NCBI RefSeq assembly: GCF_021654035.1
Contig: NZ_JAJPDW010000007.1
Span: 1 to 64,000, forward strand
DNA from: Microbacterium aurantiacum
GTDB lineage: Bacteria > Actinomycetota > Actinomycetes > Actinomycetales > Microbacteriaceae
Reading direction: 5' to 3'
Length of the DNA stretch: 64,000 nt
How positions within the stretch are numbered: the stretch's first letter is position 1; each line of letters opens with the position of its first letter. Shown here piece by piece: positions 14,450 to 24,300 of the stretch. Below the pieces are notes generated by a model. It did not search any database. It was not told the origin of the DNA and saw only the letters and a list, made by a program, of their open reading frames with translations. Position numbers and translations under genes: made by a program.

Positions 14450-17089
14450 TCAGTGCCCGGCGGTGTCCCAGTCCCCGCCGCGCCCGATCTGGACGTCCAG
14501 CGGAACCGTGAGGTCCGCAGCATCCGCCATCCGGACCCGCACGATCTCCTCGACCCGATCCCACTCCCCCGCGGCGACCTCGACGACGAGTTCGTCGTGG
14601 ATCTGCAGAAGCACGCGCGAACCGAGGCCCTGGCTCATCAGCTCCTCGTGGATGCGGAACAGCGCAATCTTCATGATGTCGGCGGCACTCCCCTGGATCG
14701 GGGCGTTCAGCGCGGCGCGCTCCGCGTTCTCGCGAAGGACGCGGTTCGGGCTCGCGAGATCGGGGAACGGCCGGCGACGACCGAAGATCGTCTCCGTGTA
14801 ACCGTCGATCCGGGCCTGCTCCACCGAGGACCGGAGGTAGTCGCGCACCGCACCGAAGCGCGCGAAGTACTCCATCATCAGCTGTTTCGCCTCCGACTGC
14901 TCGATGCGCAGCTGCTTGGACAACCCGAACGCCGACAGGCCGTAGACCAGACCGTAGGACATGGCCTTGACCTTGGTGCGCATCGCAGGGGTCACTTCTT
15001 CCGGAGCGACCGCGAACACGCGGGCACCGACGAATCGATGCAGGTCTTCGCCCGACCGGAACGCCTCGATGAGGCCCGGGTCCTCCGACAGGTGCGCCAT
15101 GATGCGCATCTCGATCTGCGAGTAGTCCGCGGTCAGCAGCGTCTCGTACCCGTCGCCGACCTCGAACGCGGCGCGGATGCGTCGACTCTCCTCGGTGCGG
15201 ATGGGGATGTTCTGCAGGTTGGGATCGGTGGAACTCAGACGGCCGGTTTGACTCCCGGTCTGGACGTAGGTGGTGTGGATGCGACCGTCGGCGGCGATGG
15301 CGCCGTCGAGGGACTCGATGATCTGGCGGAGCTTCGTCGCCTCCCGGTGCTGCAGGAGGAGGCTGAGGAAGGGGTGCGGGTGGGATTCCTGCAGATCGGC
15401 GAGGACCGCCGCGTCCGTGGAGTAGCCGGTCTTGGTCTTCCGGGTCTTCGGAAGCTCGAGCTCGTCGAAGAGCACTTCCTGCAGCTGCTTCGGCGAACCG
15501 AGATTCACTTCGCGCCCGATGGCCGCGTAGGCCTGCTGGGCGATGCCGTCGGCGCGCGCGGCGAGCTCCGCGGAGAAGCCGGAGAGCTTCTCGTGCGACA
15601 CCGCCACACCCGCGAGCTCCATGTCGGCGAGGGTCGAGAGGGTCGGCAGCTCGATGTCGGTCAGCACCGAGGCCACGGATGCCGGCAGCTCGGCGCGGAG
15701 GGCATCGGCGACCCGCAGCGTGAACCAGGACAGCTGACCGGGAGTCGCCCCCTCGTTCTCCGGCACCAGTTGCGACGGGTCGGCTTCGGGGAGCTTCTCG
15801 TCGAGGTAGCGGTCGACGAGGTCGGCGAGGGTCTTGTCGGGGAGGCTCGGGCGGAGGAGCCATCCGGCGATGACGGTGTCGAACGCCAGGTTCGTCACCG
15901 TGATCCCGGCGCGGCGCAGCGCCTTGATCTGCGTCTTGGCGTCGCTGAACGCCTTCGGGGTCTCGCTCGCGAACCAGTCGCGGAGACCGTCGGCGAGATC
16001 GTCGGACCAGTCCGCCTCGACGGCGGCGGACGTTGTGGCCAAGCCGATGCGGTGCGGCAGACCGCCTTGGACGACCACCGTCACACCGATGACGCCTTCG
16101 GCGGCGGCGAGCCACTCCGTCACCGCGCCGGCATTCACAGTGGGCGACGCCGGGAGGGGCTCCGCGTCGGCAGCCGGGGGCGCTCCCACCGACGGGTCGA
16201 GGCCCGCGACCTCGAACACCCGCGGGAGGAGGGTGCGGAACTCCAACCGCGCGAAGATGTCGCGCACCGCCTGGGCGTCCATCGGCTGGACGGCGAGGTC
16301 GGCGGGAGTCACGGGAAGCTCGACGTCGCGCATGAGACGGTTCAGCATCCGGTTGCGGCGCACGTCGTCGAGGTGCTCGCGCAGGTTACCGCCGACGACG
16401 CCCTTGATGGTGTCGGCGCCGTCGAGGAGCGCGTCGAGCGAGCCGAACTGGGTGAGCCACTTCACCGCCGTCTTCTCCCCCACCTTCGGCACACCGGGGA
16501 GGTTGTCGCTCGTCTCGCCGACGAGGGCTGCGATGTCCGGGTACTGCTCGGGCGGGACGCCGTACCGCTCGATGACGGCCTCGCGGTCGTAGCGCTTCAG
16601 CTGGGAGACGCCCTGCACGTTCGGGTAAAGCAGGGTCACGTCGTCGTTGACCAACTGAATGGTGTCGCGGTCACCCGAGCACACGAGGACATGGAACCCG
16701 GCCGCGGCGCCCTCGGCGGCAAGGGTGGCGAGGATGTCGTCGGCCTCGATGTCCTCCTGCTGGAGCACCGGGATGCTCATGGCGGCGAGACACTCCTGCA
16801 GGAGCGGGATCTGCCCCTTGAACTCCGCCGGCGTCTCCGAACGATTCGCCTTGTACTCGGGGTACTCACGGGTGCGGAACGACTGTCGCGAGGTGTCGAA
16901 GGCCACGGCGAGGTGCGTCGGACGCTCGGCCTTGATGAGGTTCACCAGCATCGACAGGAAGCCGTAGATGCCGTTGGTGTGCTGACCGTCTTTGGTCGAG
17001 AAGTTGTCGACCGGCAGCGCGTAGAAGGCCCGGTATGCCAGCGAATGGCCGTCGACGACGAGGAGGGTAGGCTTTGCGGAGTCCGTCAC
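14450..17089 (-). CDS. polA: DNA polymerase I
   Basis: 879 residues. Residues 1-300 are the 5'-nuclease/flap domain (LLVVDGHSLAYRAFYAL, EDIEADDILATLA, VGETSDNLPGVPKVGEKTA). Residues 300-480 hold the 3'-5' exonuclease fold, but the conserved acidic residues are not evident (for example SDAKTQIKALRR replaces the DxxxD region), as in other actinobacterial PolA proteins, so proofreading is probably lost. The polymerase domain has motif A DYSQIEMR (about 655), motif B RTKVKAMSYGLVYG (about 704) and motif C QIHDELVVE (about 831). The protein fills Okazaki gaps and acts in repair. The GTG start is 6 nt from a TAGGCT -10 box. It is divergent from the thioesterase gene. Confidence 0.95.
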   Translation of the reverse strand: MTDSAKPTLLVVDGHSLAYRAFYALPVDNFSTKDGQHTNGIYGFLSMLVNLIKAERPTHLAVAFDTSRQSFRTREYPEYKANRSETPAEFKGQIPLLQECLAAMSIPVLQQEDIEADDILATLAAEGAAAGFHVLVCSGDRDTIQLVNDDVTLLYPNVQGVSQLKRYDREAVIERYGVPPEQYPDIAALVGETSDNLPGVPKVGEKTAVKWLTQFGSLDALLDGADTIKGVVGGNLREHLDDVRRNRMLNRLMRDVELPVTPADLAVQPMDAQAVRDIFARLEFRTLLPRVFEVAGLDPSVGAPPAADAEPLPASPTVNAGAVTEWLAAAEGVIGVTVVVQGGLPHRIGLATTSAAVEADWSDDLADGLRDWFASETPKAFSDAKTQIKALRRAGITVTNLAFDTVIAGWLLRPSLPDKTLADLVDRYLDEKLPEADPSQLVPENEGATPGQLSWFTLRVADALRAELPASVASVLTDIELPTLSTLADMELAGVAVSHEKLSGFSAELAARADGIAQQAYAAIGREVNLGSPKQLQEVLFDELELPKTRKTKTGYSTDAAVLADLQESHPHPFLSLLLQHREATKLRQIIESLDGAIAADGRIHTTYVQTGSQTGRLSSTDPNLQNIPIRTEESRRIRAAFEVGDGYETLLTADYSQIEMRIMAHLSEDPGLIEAFRSGEDLHRFVGARVFAVAPEEVTPAMRTKVKAMSYGLVYGLSAFGLSKQLRIEQSEAKQLMMEYFARFGAVRDYLRSSVEQARIDGYTETIFGRRRPFPDLASPNRVLRENAERAALNAPIQGSAADIMKIALFRIHEELMSQGLGSRVLLQIHDELVVEVAAGEWDRVEEIVRVRMADAADLTVPLDVQIGRGGDWDTAGH

Positions 17090-17095
17090 CCTGCA

Positions 17096-17101
17096 AGCCT
17101 A
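17096..17101 (-). promoter_or_regulatory. -10 box for leaderless polA
   Basis: Minus strand TAGGCT, 6 nt (TGCAGG), GTG at 17089. No Shine-Dalgarno sequence can fit between. Confidence 0.55.
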
Positions 17102-17147
17102 GACGGGGCATCCGACGGCCGAATCTCCTCCGACGGAAGGCGCCGCG

Positions 17148-17573
17148 ATGACCGCAGACTCACCCCGTGACGACGGCCTCGAGTGGGCGCTCAGCCGAGG
17201 GATCGGCGCCCTCGCCGAGAAGATGGGGTTCGAGTGGGTGACGTTCACGGCGGATCGCGCCGTGGCGAGGATGCCGGTCGAGGGCAACACGCAGCCGGTG
17301 GGCCTCTTTCACGGCGGAGGCTATGTCGTCCTCGGGGAGTCGCTCGGCTCGATGCACGCGAATTTCCTCGCCGGCCCGGGGCGCCTGGCCGTCGGCGTCG
17401 ACATCAACGCCACCCATACCCGATCGGCCACTCGCGGGTGGGTCACCGGTGAGTGCGTTCCTCTGCACGCCGGGCGAAGCCTCACCGTGCACGAGATCGT
17501 CGTGCGCGATGACGAGGGTCGGCGCTGCTCGACGGTGCGGATCACGAACATGATCCGAGACCTCGCGGGCTGA
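17148..17573 (+). CDS. PaaI-type hotdog thioesterase
   Basis: 141 residues. The hotdog-fold signature is MPVEGNTQPVGLFHGGGYVV (about residues 42-61), with HGG(G) typical of the PaaI/COG2050 branch, followed by GESLGSMHANFLA (helix) and AVGVDINATHTRSATRGWVTG. It hydrolyses acyl-CoA, probably with aromatic or short-chain substrates; specificity is unclear (menaquinone-pathway DHNA-CoA thioesterases look similar). The stop codon abuts the stop of the ANTAR regulator gene on the opposite strand, so the two converge with no spacer. It is divergent from polA. Confidence 0.85.
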   Translation: MTADSPRDDGLEWALSRGIGALAEKMGFEWVTFTADRAVARMPVEGNTQPVGLFHGGGYVVLGESLGSMHANFLAGPGRLAVGVDINATHTRSATRGWVTGECVPLHAGRSLTVHEIVVRDDEGRRCSTVRITNMIRDLAG

Positions 17574-18188
17574 TCAGCCCTTCTTGGGAGCCAGCTGCTC
17601 GATGATCGCCTTCGCGACGTCCTGCATCGTCAGGCGGCGATCCATCGACGCCTTCTGGATCCAACGGAACGCCTCGGGCTCGGACAGCCCCATCTTCTCG
17701 TTCAGCAGCCCCTTGGCCCGGTCGACGAGCTTGCGGGTCTCGAAGCGCTCGACCATGTCGGCGACCTCGGTCTCGAGGGTGATGATCTGCTCGTAGCGGG
17801 CCAGCGCGATCTCGATCGCGGGGAGGAGGTCGTTCGGCGTGAAGGGCTTCACGACGTAGGCAAGGGCTCCGGCCTCGCTGGCGCGCTCGACGAGCTCCTT
17901 CTGGCTGAACGCGGTGAGGAGCACCACGGGGGCGATGTGGTTCTTGCTCAGCTTCTCGGCGGCGGAGATGCCGTCGAGCTGCGGCATCTTGACGTCCATG
18001 ATGACGAGGTCGGGGCGCAGCTCGGTGGCAAGGGCCACGGCGGTCTCTCCGTCACCGGCCTCGCCGACCACGTCGAAACCGTTGTCGCGAAGAATCTCGA
18101 CGATGTCGAGTCGGATGAGCGACTCATCCTCGGCGACGACGACGCGACGGGGGGTGGGTGCCGTGGTGGTTTCCTGCTCAGTCACCAT
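17574..18188 (-). CDS. pdtaR: ANTAR-domain response regulator (PdtaR-like)
   Basis: 204 residues from the ATG at 18188, or 203 from the GTG at 18185, which is favoured by the promoter spacing. The receiver domain (15-130) has VVVAEDESLIRLDIVEIL, the phospho-accepting aspartate in LVIMDVKMPQLDG, VVLLTAFSQ and the lysine in YVVKPFT. The C-terminal ANTAR domain (about 140-200) reads LVDRAKGLLNEKMGLSEPEA and ASMDRRLTMQDVAKAIIEQ. Such proteins bind paired hexaloop RNAs and antiterminate transcription. Domain order and wording match Rv1626 (PdtaR) of Mycobacterium tuberculosis, which pairs with an unlinked histidine kinase PdtaS. No kinase gene is adjacent here. Confidence 0.9.
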   Translation of the reverse strand: MVTEQETTTAPTPRRVVVAEDESLIRLDIVEILRDNGFDVVGEAGDGETAVALATELRPDLVIMDVKMPQLDGISAAEKLSKNHIAPVVLLTAFSQKELVERASEAGALAYVVKPFTPNDLLPAIEIALARYEQIITLETEVADMVERFETRKLVDRAKGLLNEKMGLSEPEAFRWIQKASMDRRLTMQDVAKAIIEQLAPKKG

Positions 18189-18191
18189 TGA

Positions 18192-18197
18192 ATCCTA
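18192..18197 (-). promoter_or_regulatory. -10 box for the response regulator
   Basis: Minus strand TAGGAT, 6 nt (TCAATG), GTG at 18185. The spacing would make the GTG, not the ATG 3 nt upstream, the first transcribed codon. Confidence 0.5.
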
Positions 18198-18200
18198 CGG

Positions 18201-18206
18201 TATGGT
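18201..18206 (+). promoter_or_regulatory. Possible -10 box for tRNA-Leu
   Basis: TATGGT lies 13 nt before the mature 5' end of the tRNA on the plus strand. No clear -35 box was seen upstream. Confidence 0.35.
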
Positions 18207-18219
18207 CGTTCGCGGACCA

Positions 18220-18302
18220 GCCGGTGTGGCGGAATGGCAGACGCGACCGACTCAAACTCGGTTGCCCGCAAGGGCGTGTGGGTTCGACTCCCACCACCGG
18301 CA
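18220..18302 (+). tRNA. tRNA-Leu (anticodon CAA)
   Basis: 83 nt without encoded CCA. The acceptor stem GCCGGTG pairs with CACCGGC, followed by discriminator A. The anticodon stem is ACCGA / TCGGT with loop CTCAAAC, giving anticodon CAA at 18253-18255, which reads UUG. A long variable arm (TGCCC GCAA GGGCG) identifies a class II tRNA, and the T arm is GTGGG TTCGACT CCCAC. It lies 31 nt from the divergent response-regulator gene and is followed by a perfect terminator hairpin. Confidence 0.93.
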
Positions 18303-18324
18303 CGTCGAAAAAGATACGCCGAGA

Positions 18325-18366
18325 ACGACGAAGCGGCCGCCGGATACCCGGCGGCCGCTTCGTCGT
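18325..18366. terminator. Perfect 19-bp hairpin terminator between tRNA-Leu and pyk
   Basis: ACGACGAAGCGGCCGCCGG pairs without mismatch with CCGGCGGCCGCTTCGTCGT around the loop ATAC. It lies between the convergent tRNA (+) and pyk (-) and ends 3 nt before the pyk stop codon. It should act in both directions. Confidence 0.8.
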
Positions 18367-18369
18367 GTG

Positions 18370-19818
18370 TCACGCTTCCGATTTGTAGATGGGCGCGTTG
18401 CCGTTGACGGCGTCGCCGACCTTGTGGATGCGGATGTCGTTGGTGGACCCGATGATCCCGGGAGGGGATCCGGAGATCACGACGACCTTGTCGCCGACCT
18501 CGGCGAGCTTGTTGTCGAGGAGGTAGTTGTCCACCTGGATGAACATCAGGTCGGTGTGGGCGACGTGCTCGACGAGCGTCGACTGCACACCCCACGTGAG
18601 GGCCATGCGACGACGGATCGCCGGGTCCGGCGCGAAGCCGAGGATCGGGATGTTCGGGCGCAGGCGCGACATGCGCCGCGCGGTGTCACCGGACTCGGTG
18701 AACAGGCACAGGTACTTCGCGTCGACGAACTCCGCGACCTCCATGGCCGCCAGGGTGATCGCACCACCCTGGGTGCGGGGCTTGGTCGTGAGCGGCGCGA
18801 TGCGCTCGAGACCGTGCTCCTCGGTGGAGGCGATGATGCGGGCCATGGTCTCGACCACGACGACGGGGTACGCGCCGACGCTGGTCTCACCGGACAGCAT
18901 CACCGCGTCGGCACCGTCGAGGACGGCGTTGGCGACGTCGCTGGTCTCGGCCCGGGTGGGAACGGGGCTGCTGATCATCGACTCGAGCATCTGCGTCGCG
19001 ACGATGACCGGCTTGGCCATGCGGCGACACAGCTCCACCGCGCGCTTCTGCACGATCGGGACGGCCTCGAGCGGGAGCTCCACGCCCAGGTCGCCGCGGG
19101 CGACCATGATGCCGTCGAAGGCGTCGATGATCTCCTCGAGGTTGTCGACCGCCTGCGGCTTCTCGATCTTGGCGATGACGGGGACGCGGACGCCCTCCTC
19201 CGCCATGATCTCGTGGACGCGCTGGACGTCCTTGGCGTCGCGCACGAACGACAGGGCGATGAGATCCGCCCCCGCTCGCAGACCCCAGCGCAGGTCGGCC
19301 TCGTCCTTCTCCGACAGGGCGGGGACGTTGACGGCGACGCCGGGGAGGTTGATGCCCTTGTTGTTCGAGACGGGGCCGCCGACGATCACCTTGGTGGTGA
19401 CGACCGTGCCGTCGGTCTCGACGACCTCGACACGGACCTTGCCGTCGTCGATGAGGAGGAAGTCGCCGGGCTTGACGTCCTGCGGCAGGCCCTTGAAGGT
19501 CGTCGAGACGATGTCCTTGGTGCCGGGGATGTCCTCGACCGTGATCTTGAAGATGTCGCCGGGTGCGAGCTCGTGCGGACCGTTCTCGAACCGCCCGAGG
19601 CGGATCTTCGGGCCCTGCAGATCGACGAGGGCGGCGACTGCGCGGCCGGCATCCTCTGCGGCCTTGCGCACGTTGGCGAAGTTGTTGTCGTGGACCGAGT
19701 AGTCCCCGTGGCTCAGGTTGAAGCGGGCGACGTCCACACCGGCGTCGATGATGGCGCGAACCATCTCGTACGACGATGTGGCCGGACCCAGCGTGGCGAC
19801 GATCTTGGCGCGTCTCAT
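18370..19818 (-). CDS. pyk: Pyruvate kinase
   Basis: 482 residues, close to the usual length. The N-terminus is RRAKIVATLGPATSSYEMVR, and VDVARFNLSHGDYSVH contributes to the active site. The central barrel has GIMVARGDLGVELPLEAVP (about residues 231-249), the pyruvate kinase signature with the catalytic lysine in VIAKIEKPQA just before, and MLSGETSVGAYPVV. The enzyme makes ATP and pyruvate from phosphoenolpyruvate in glycolysis. GGAG lies before the ATG. It is followed by the hairpin shared with the tRNA gene and preceded by gltD on the same strand after a 45-nt gap. Confidence 0.95.
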   Translation of the reverse strand: MRRAKIVATLGPATSSYEMVRAIIDAGVDVARFNLSHGDYSVHDNNFANVRKAAEDAGRAVAALVDLQGPKIRLGRFENGPHELAPGDIFKITVEDIPGTKDIVSTTFKGLPQDVKPGDFLLIDDGKVRVEVVETDGTVVTTKVIVGGPVSNNKGINLPGVAVNVPALSEKDEADLRWGLRAGADLIALSFVRDAKDVQRVHEIMAEEGVRVPVIAKIEKPQAVDNLEEIIDAFDGIMVARGDLGVELPLEAVPIVQKRAVELCRRMAKPVIVATQMLESMISSPVPTRAETSDVANAVLDGADAVMLSGETSVGAYPVVVVETMARIIASTEEHGLERIAPLTTKPRTQGGAITLAAMEVAEFVDAKYLCLFTESGDTARRMSRLRPNIPILGFAPDPAIRRRMALTWGVQSTLVEHVAHTDLMFIQVDNYLLDNKLAEVGDKVVVISGSPPGIIGSTNDIRIHKVGDAVNGNAPIYKSEA

Positions 19819-19863
19819 CCGTGGATTCTCCGGGTGGGTAGGGGGCGAAGTGCCGGGGCCAGC

Positions 19864-21330
19864 CTACGCGGGCTGCAGACCGATCGCGACATCATGCGGT
19901 CCGACCGGAGCGGGCAGCTCGGTCTCCCCCATGAGGAAGCGGTCGACGTGCGCCGCGGCGGCGCGACCCTCGGCGATGGCCCACACGATCAACGACTGGC
20001 CGCGGCCGGCGTCGCCGGCGACGAACACGCCGGGAGCGGTGGTCTGGTAGTCGTTCTCACGGTGGACGTTTCCGCGATCGGTGAACTGCGCGCCGAGCTG
20101 CTCCTCGAGGTGCGCGCGCTCGGGGCCGGTGAAGCCCATCGCGATGAGGACCAGGTCGGCGGGGATCTCGCGCTCCGTGCCGCTCTTGGGCACGCGGCGA
20201 CCGTCGACGAACTCCGTCTCGGCCACACGGAGCGCGCGGACCTCGCCGACGTCGTTCCCGAGGAACTCCACCGTCGATGCGAGGTAGCTGCGCTCACCGC
20301 CCTCTTCGTGCGCGGAGGCGATCTCGAACAGCGTCGGGCTCATCGGCCAGGGCTGGTTCTCCGGCCGCTCCTCGGGAGGGCGGCGTCCGATCGCGAGGTT
20401 GGTGACGCTGAGCGCACCCTGACGGTGCGCGGTGCCGATGCAGTCCGCTCCGGTGTCACCGCCGCCGATGACGACGACGTGCTTGCCTTCGGCGAGGATC
20501 TGGTTGGCCGGGGCGTCACCCGCCACGGCGCGGTTCGATTCGACGAGGTACTCCATGGCGAAATGGATGCCGTCGAGATCGCGCCCGGGGATCGCGAGCT
20601 CCCGGGGAAGCGTCGCTCCGGTCGCGACCACGACCGCGTCGTACCGGGCACGCAGGTCGCTCCACGAGATGTCGCGGCCGACCTCGACGCCGGCGCGGAA
20701 CCGCGTGCCCTCGTCCTGCATCTGCCGGAGCCGGGACTCGAGGTGACGCTTCTCCATCTTGAAGTCGGGGATGCCGTACCGGAGGAGTCCGCCGATGCGG
20801 TCGTCGCGCTCGTACACCGCCACGGTGTGGCCGGCGCGCGTCAGCTGCTGGGCGGCGGCGAGTCCGGCGGGGCCGGAACCGACCACGGCGACGGTCTTGC
20901 CGGTCAGGCGACCCGGCGGCTCGGGCTCCACCCAGCCGCGGGTGAAGGCCTCGTCGATGATCGACACCTCGACCTGCTTGATGGTCACCGGCGGCTGGTT
21001 GATCCCCAGGACGCACGAGCTCTCGCACGGCGCCGGGCACAGACGCCCGGTGAATTCAGGGAAGTTGTTCGTCGCGTGCAGGCGCTCGATCGCCGCGCGT
21101 CCCTCGCCACGCCACGTGAGGTCGTTCCACTCGGGAATGAGGTTCCCCAATGGGCAGCCCTGGTGGCAGAACGGCACGCCGCAGTCCATGCAGCGCCCCG
21201 CCTGACGGCGGAGGACCGCGCTGTCGCCGGGCTCGTAGACCTCTTTCCAGTCCATGATGCGCACCGGCACGGGCCGCCGCGGGGGCAGCTCTCGGTCGGT
21301 GACTTTCAGAAAGCCTTTGGGATCAGCCAC
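19864..21330 (-). CDS. gltD: Glutamate synthase, small (beta) subunit
   Basis: 488 residues. The N-terminus holds two cysteine groups for [4Fe-4S] clusters: [20 protein letters not shown] (about 47-66) and CPAPCESSC (about 103-111). FAD and NADPH Rossmann motifs follow: [18 protein letters not shown] about residue 150 and [15 protein letters not shown] about residue 290. It transfers electrons from NADPH to the large subunit for glutamate synthesis from glutamine and 2-oxoglutarate. Its start overlaps the stop of gltB by 8 nt, so the two are translationally coupled. Confidence 0.95.
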   Translation of the reverse strand: MADPKGFLKVTDRELPPRRPVPVRIMDWKEVYEPGDSAVLRRQAGRCMDCGVPFCHQGCPLGNLIPEWNDLTWRGEGRAAIERLHATNNFPEFTGRLCPAPCESSCVLGINQPPVTIKQVEVSIIDEAFTRGWVEPEPPGRLTGKTVAVVGSGPAGLAAAQQLTRAGHTVAVYERDDRIGGLLRYGIPDFKMEKRHLESRLRQMQDEGTRFRAGVEVGRDISWSDLRARYDAVVVATGATLPRELAIPGRDLDGIHFAMEYLVESNRAVAGDAPANQILAEGKHVVVIGGGDTGADCIGTAHRQGALSVTNLAIGRRPPEERPENQPWPMSPTLFEIASAHEEGGERSYLASTVEFLGNDVGEVRALRVAETEFVDGRRVPKSGTEREIPADLVLIAMGFTGPERAHLEEQLGAQFTDRGNVHRENDYQTTAPGVFVAGDAGRGQSLIVWAIAEGRAAAAHVDRFLMGETELPAPVGPHDVAIGLQPA

Positions 21331-24300
21331 CGGTCACCTCCAGGATGCGGCTCCAGACGACGTCGCCGTCGGGGTCCAGCCCCTCGGCGGCCGCCGCCTG
21401 GCGGGTCTGCAGAACCGCGGCGTAGTCGCGCGGCATGACACGGACGAAGTTGTCCAGTTCGGTCTCGAAGTCCGCGAGCATCGCCGCGGCGAGGGTCGAG
21501 TCGGTTTCGGCGACGTGCTGCTGCAGCAGGTCGCGGAGGATCTCGGCGTCACCGGAGCCCAGCGGACCGAGTTCGAGCTCTCCGCTCGCCAGCGCCTCGC
21601 GATTCACCAGTGCCTCATCGAGCTTGTACACGTACGCGGTTCCTCCCGACATGCCGGCCCCGAGGTTGCGCCCGGTCGTGCCGAGGATGACGGCGAGTCC
21701 GCCGGTCATGTACTCGAGCGCGTGGTCGCCGACACCTTCGACGACGGCGGTGGCACCGGAGTTGCGGACGAAGAAGCGCTCACCCACCACGCCGCGCAGG
21801 AACATGGTCCCCTGCGTGGCGCCGTAGCCGATCACGTTGCCCGCGATCACGTTCTTCGAGGCGTCGAAGGTCGCCGCACGCGGCGGGCGGACGACGATCT
21901 GTCCCCCCGAAAGCCCCTTGCCGACGTAGTCGTTGGAGTCGCCCTCAAGTCGCAGGGTGATCCCCGCGGGCATGAAGGCGCCGAACGACTGACCGGCGGA
22001 TCCGGTGAGGTTCACCTCGATCGTTCCCGACGGCAGTCCGTTCTCCCCCTGCACGCGCGTGACGTGGTGGCCGAGCAGCGTACCGACCGCCCGCGCGGTG
22101 TTGCGGATCGGCAGGTCCACGACGAGATGCCCGCCGTGGGCGATGACGTCCTGAGCTCGCTCGATGATCTGCATGTCGAAATGCTCGTCGAGCTCGTGAT
22201 CCTGCACGCGGCCGCTGCGGCGCGGCTCGGAGTCCGCGAACGCCGGTCCCTCCAGCACGGGGGCGAGGTTCAGCCCGCTCGCCTTCCAGTGCTCCACGGC
22301 ACCCTCGATGTCGAGGAGCTCGGTGTGGCCGATGATCTCGTCGAGCGAGCGGTAGCCCAGCGCCGCGAGGTACTCCCGCACCTCTTCGGCGACGAACTCC
22401 ATGAAATTCACGACGAACTCGGGCTTGCCCGTGAACCGGGCGCGCAGGGTCGGGTTCTGCGTGGCGACACCCACCGGGCACGTGTCCAGGTGGCAGACAC
22501 GCATCATGATGCACCCGGAGACGACCAGCGGAGCCGTGGCGAAGCCGAACTCCTCGGCGCCGAGCAGAGCACCGATCACGACGTCGCGACCGGTCTTGAG
22601 CTGACCGTCGACCTGCACGACGACCCGGTCGCGCATGCCGTTGAGCATCAGGGTCTGCTGCGTCTCGGCGAGACCCAGCTCCCACGGCGTCCCGGCGTGC
22701 TTGAGGGAGTTCATCGGGCTCGCTCCGGTGCCGCCGTCGTGCCCCGAGACGAGGATGACGTCGGCGAGGGCCTTGGCGGTTCCGGCGGCGACCGCACCGA
22801 TCCCCGACTGGCTGACCAGCTTCACGTGGATCCGGGCGGCGGGGTTCGCGCGCTTGAGGTCGAAGATCAGCTGCTTGAGGTCCTCGATCGAGTAGATGTC
22901 GTGGTGCGGGGGCGGCGAGATGAGGCCGACACCGGGGGTTCCTCCGCGCGTCCGGGCGATCTGCGGGTACACCTTCTGGGGCGGGAGCTGACCTCCCTCG
23001 CCGGGCTTGGCGCCCTGGGCGAGCTTGATCTGGATGTCATCCGCCTCGGTGAGATACAGGCTCGTGACGCCGAACCGTCCGGAGGCGACCTGCTTGATCG
23101 CGCTCCGCCGCTCCGGGTCCAGGAGCCGCTCGACGTCTTCGCCGCCCTCACCCGTGTTGGACTTCGCGCCGATGCGGTTCATCGCGATCGCGAGCGTCTC
23201 GTGCGCTTCCTTCGAGATCGAGCCGTAGCTCATCGCCCCCGTGGAGAACCGCTTGACGATGGATGCGACGGACTCCACCTCGTCCAGAGGAACCGGAGTC
23301 CGGCCTTCGGTGCGCAGCCGGAACAGCCCTCGGAGGGTCTTCAGCTCCTCCGCCTGGTCGTCGACCATCCGCGTGTACTCGCGGAAGATGTCGTAGCGGC
23401 GCGTCCGGGTGGCGTGCTGGAGGCGGAACACCGTCTCGGGGTTGAACAGGTGCGGCGCGCCGTCACGGCGCCACTGGTACTCGCCGCCGGTCCACAGGCG
23501 CTCGTGCGCGCGCACCGCTCCGTCCTCGGGGTACGCGTACGCGTGGCGCGCGGCGTTCTCCGCCGCGATGACGTCCAGACCGATGCCGCCGAGCTTGGAC
23601 TCGGTGCCCGTGAAGTACGTGTCGACGAAGTCCTCCGACAGACCCACGGCCTCGAAGACCTGCGCACCGGCGTAGGAGGACACCGTGGAAATGCCCATCT
23701 TCGACATGATCTTCAGCACACCCTTGCCGAGGGCGTAGATCAGGTTCTTCACGGCCTTCTGAGGCGTGACACCGGTGATGAAGCCGGCGCGGACGAGATA
23801 CTCGACCGTCTCCATCGCGAGATACGGGTTGACCGCCGAGGCGCCGTAGCCGATCAGGGTGGCGACGTGGTGCACCTCACGGACGTCGCCGGCCTCGACG
23901 ACGAGACCGCACTTCATCCGGGTCTGCTTGCGGATGAGGTGGTGGTGCACGGCCGCGAGCATCAGCAGCGACGGGATCGGCGCGAGGTCCTTGTTGGAGT
24001 CGCGGTCGCTCAGGACGATGAACTCCGCGCCGTCCTCGATGGCCTGGTCGACCTCCGTGCACATCTGCTCGAGGCGCTTCTTCATCCCCTTGTGCCCGGC
24101 TTCGACGCGGTACAGACCACGGATGGTCACCGACGTGCGGCCCGGCAGCGCCGTGTCGATGTGCTGGATCTTCGCGAGCTCGTCGTTGTCGATCACGGGG
24201 AAGTCGAGGGTCACCGTGCGCGTGTGCTCCGGCCCCCACTCCAGGAGGTTGCGCTCCGGCCCGAGACCGAGCGACAGAGAGGTGACGACCTCTTCGCGGA

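Noticed and set aside
12711..16115. A single giant leftward gene covering DUF885 and part of polA
   Set aside because: The upstream half is the shadow of polA in another frame; the true start is the ATG at 14384, with its own promoter spacing.
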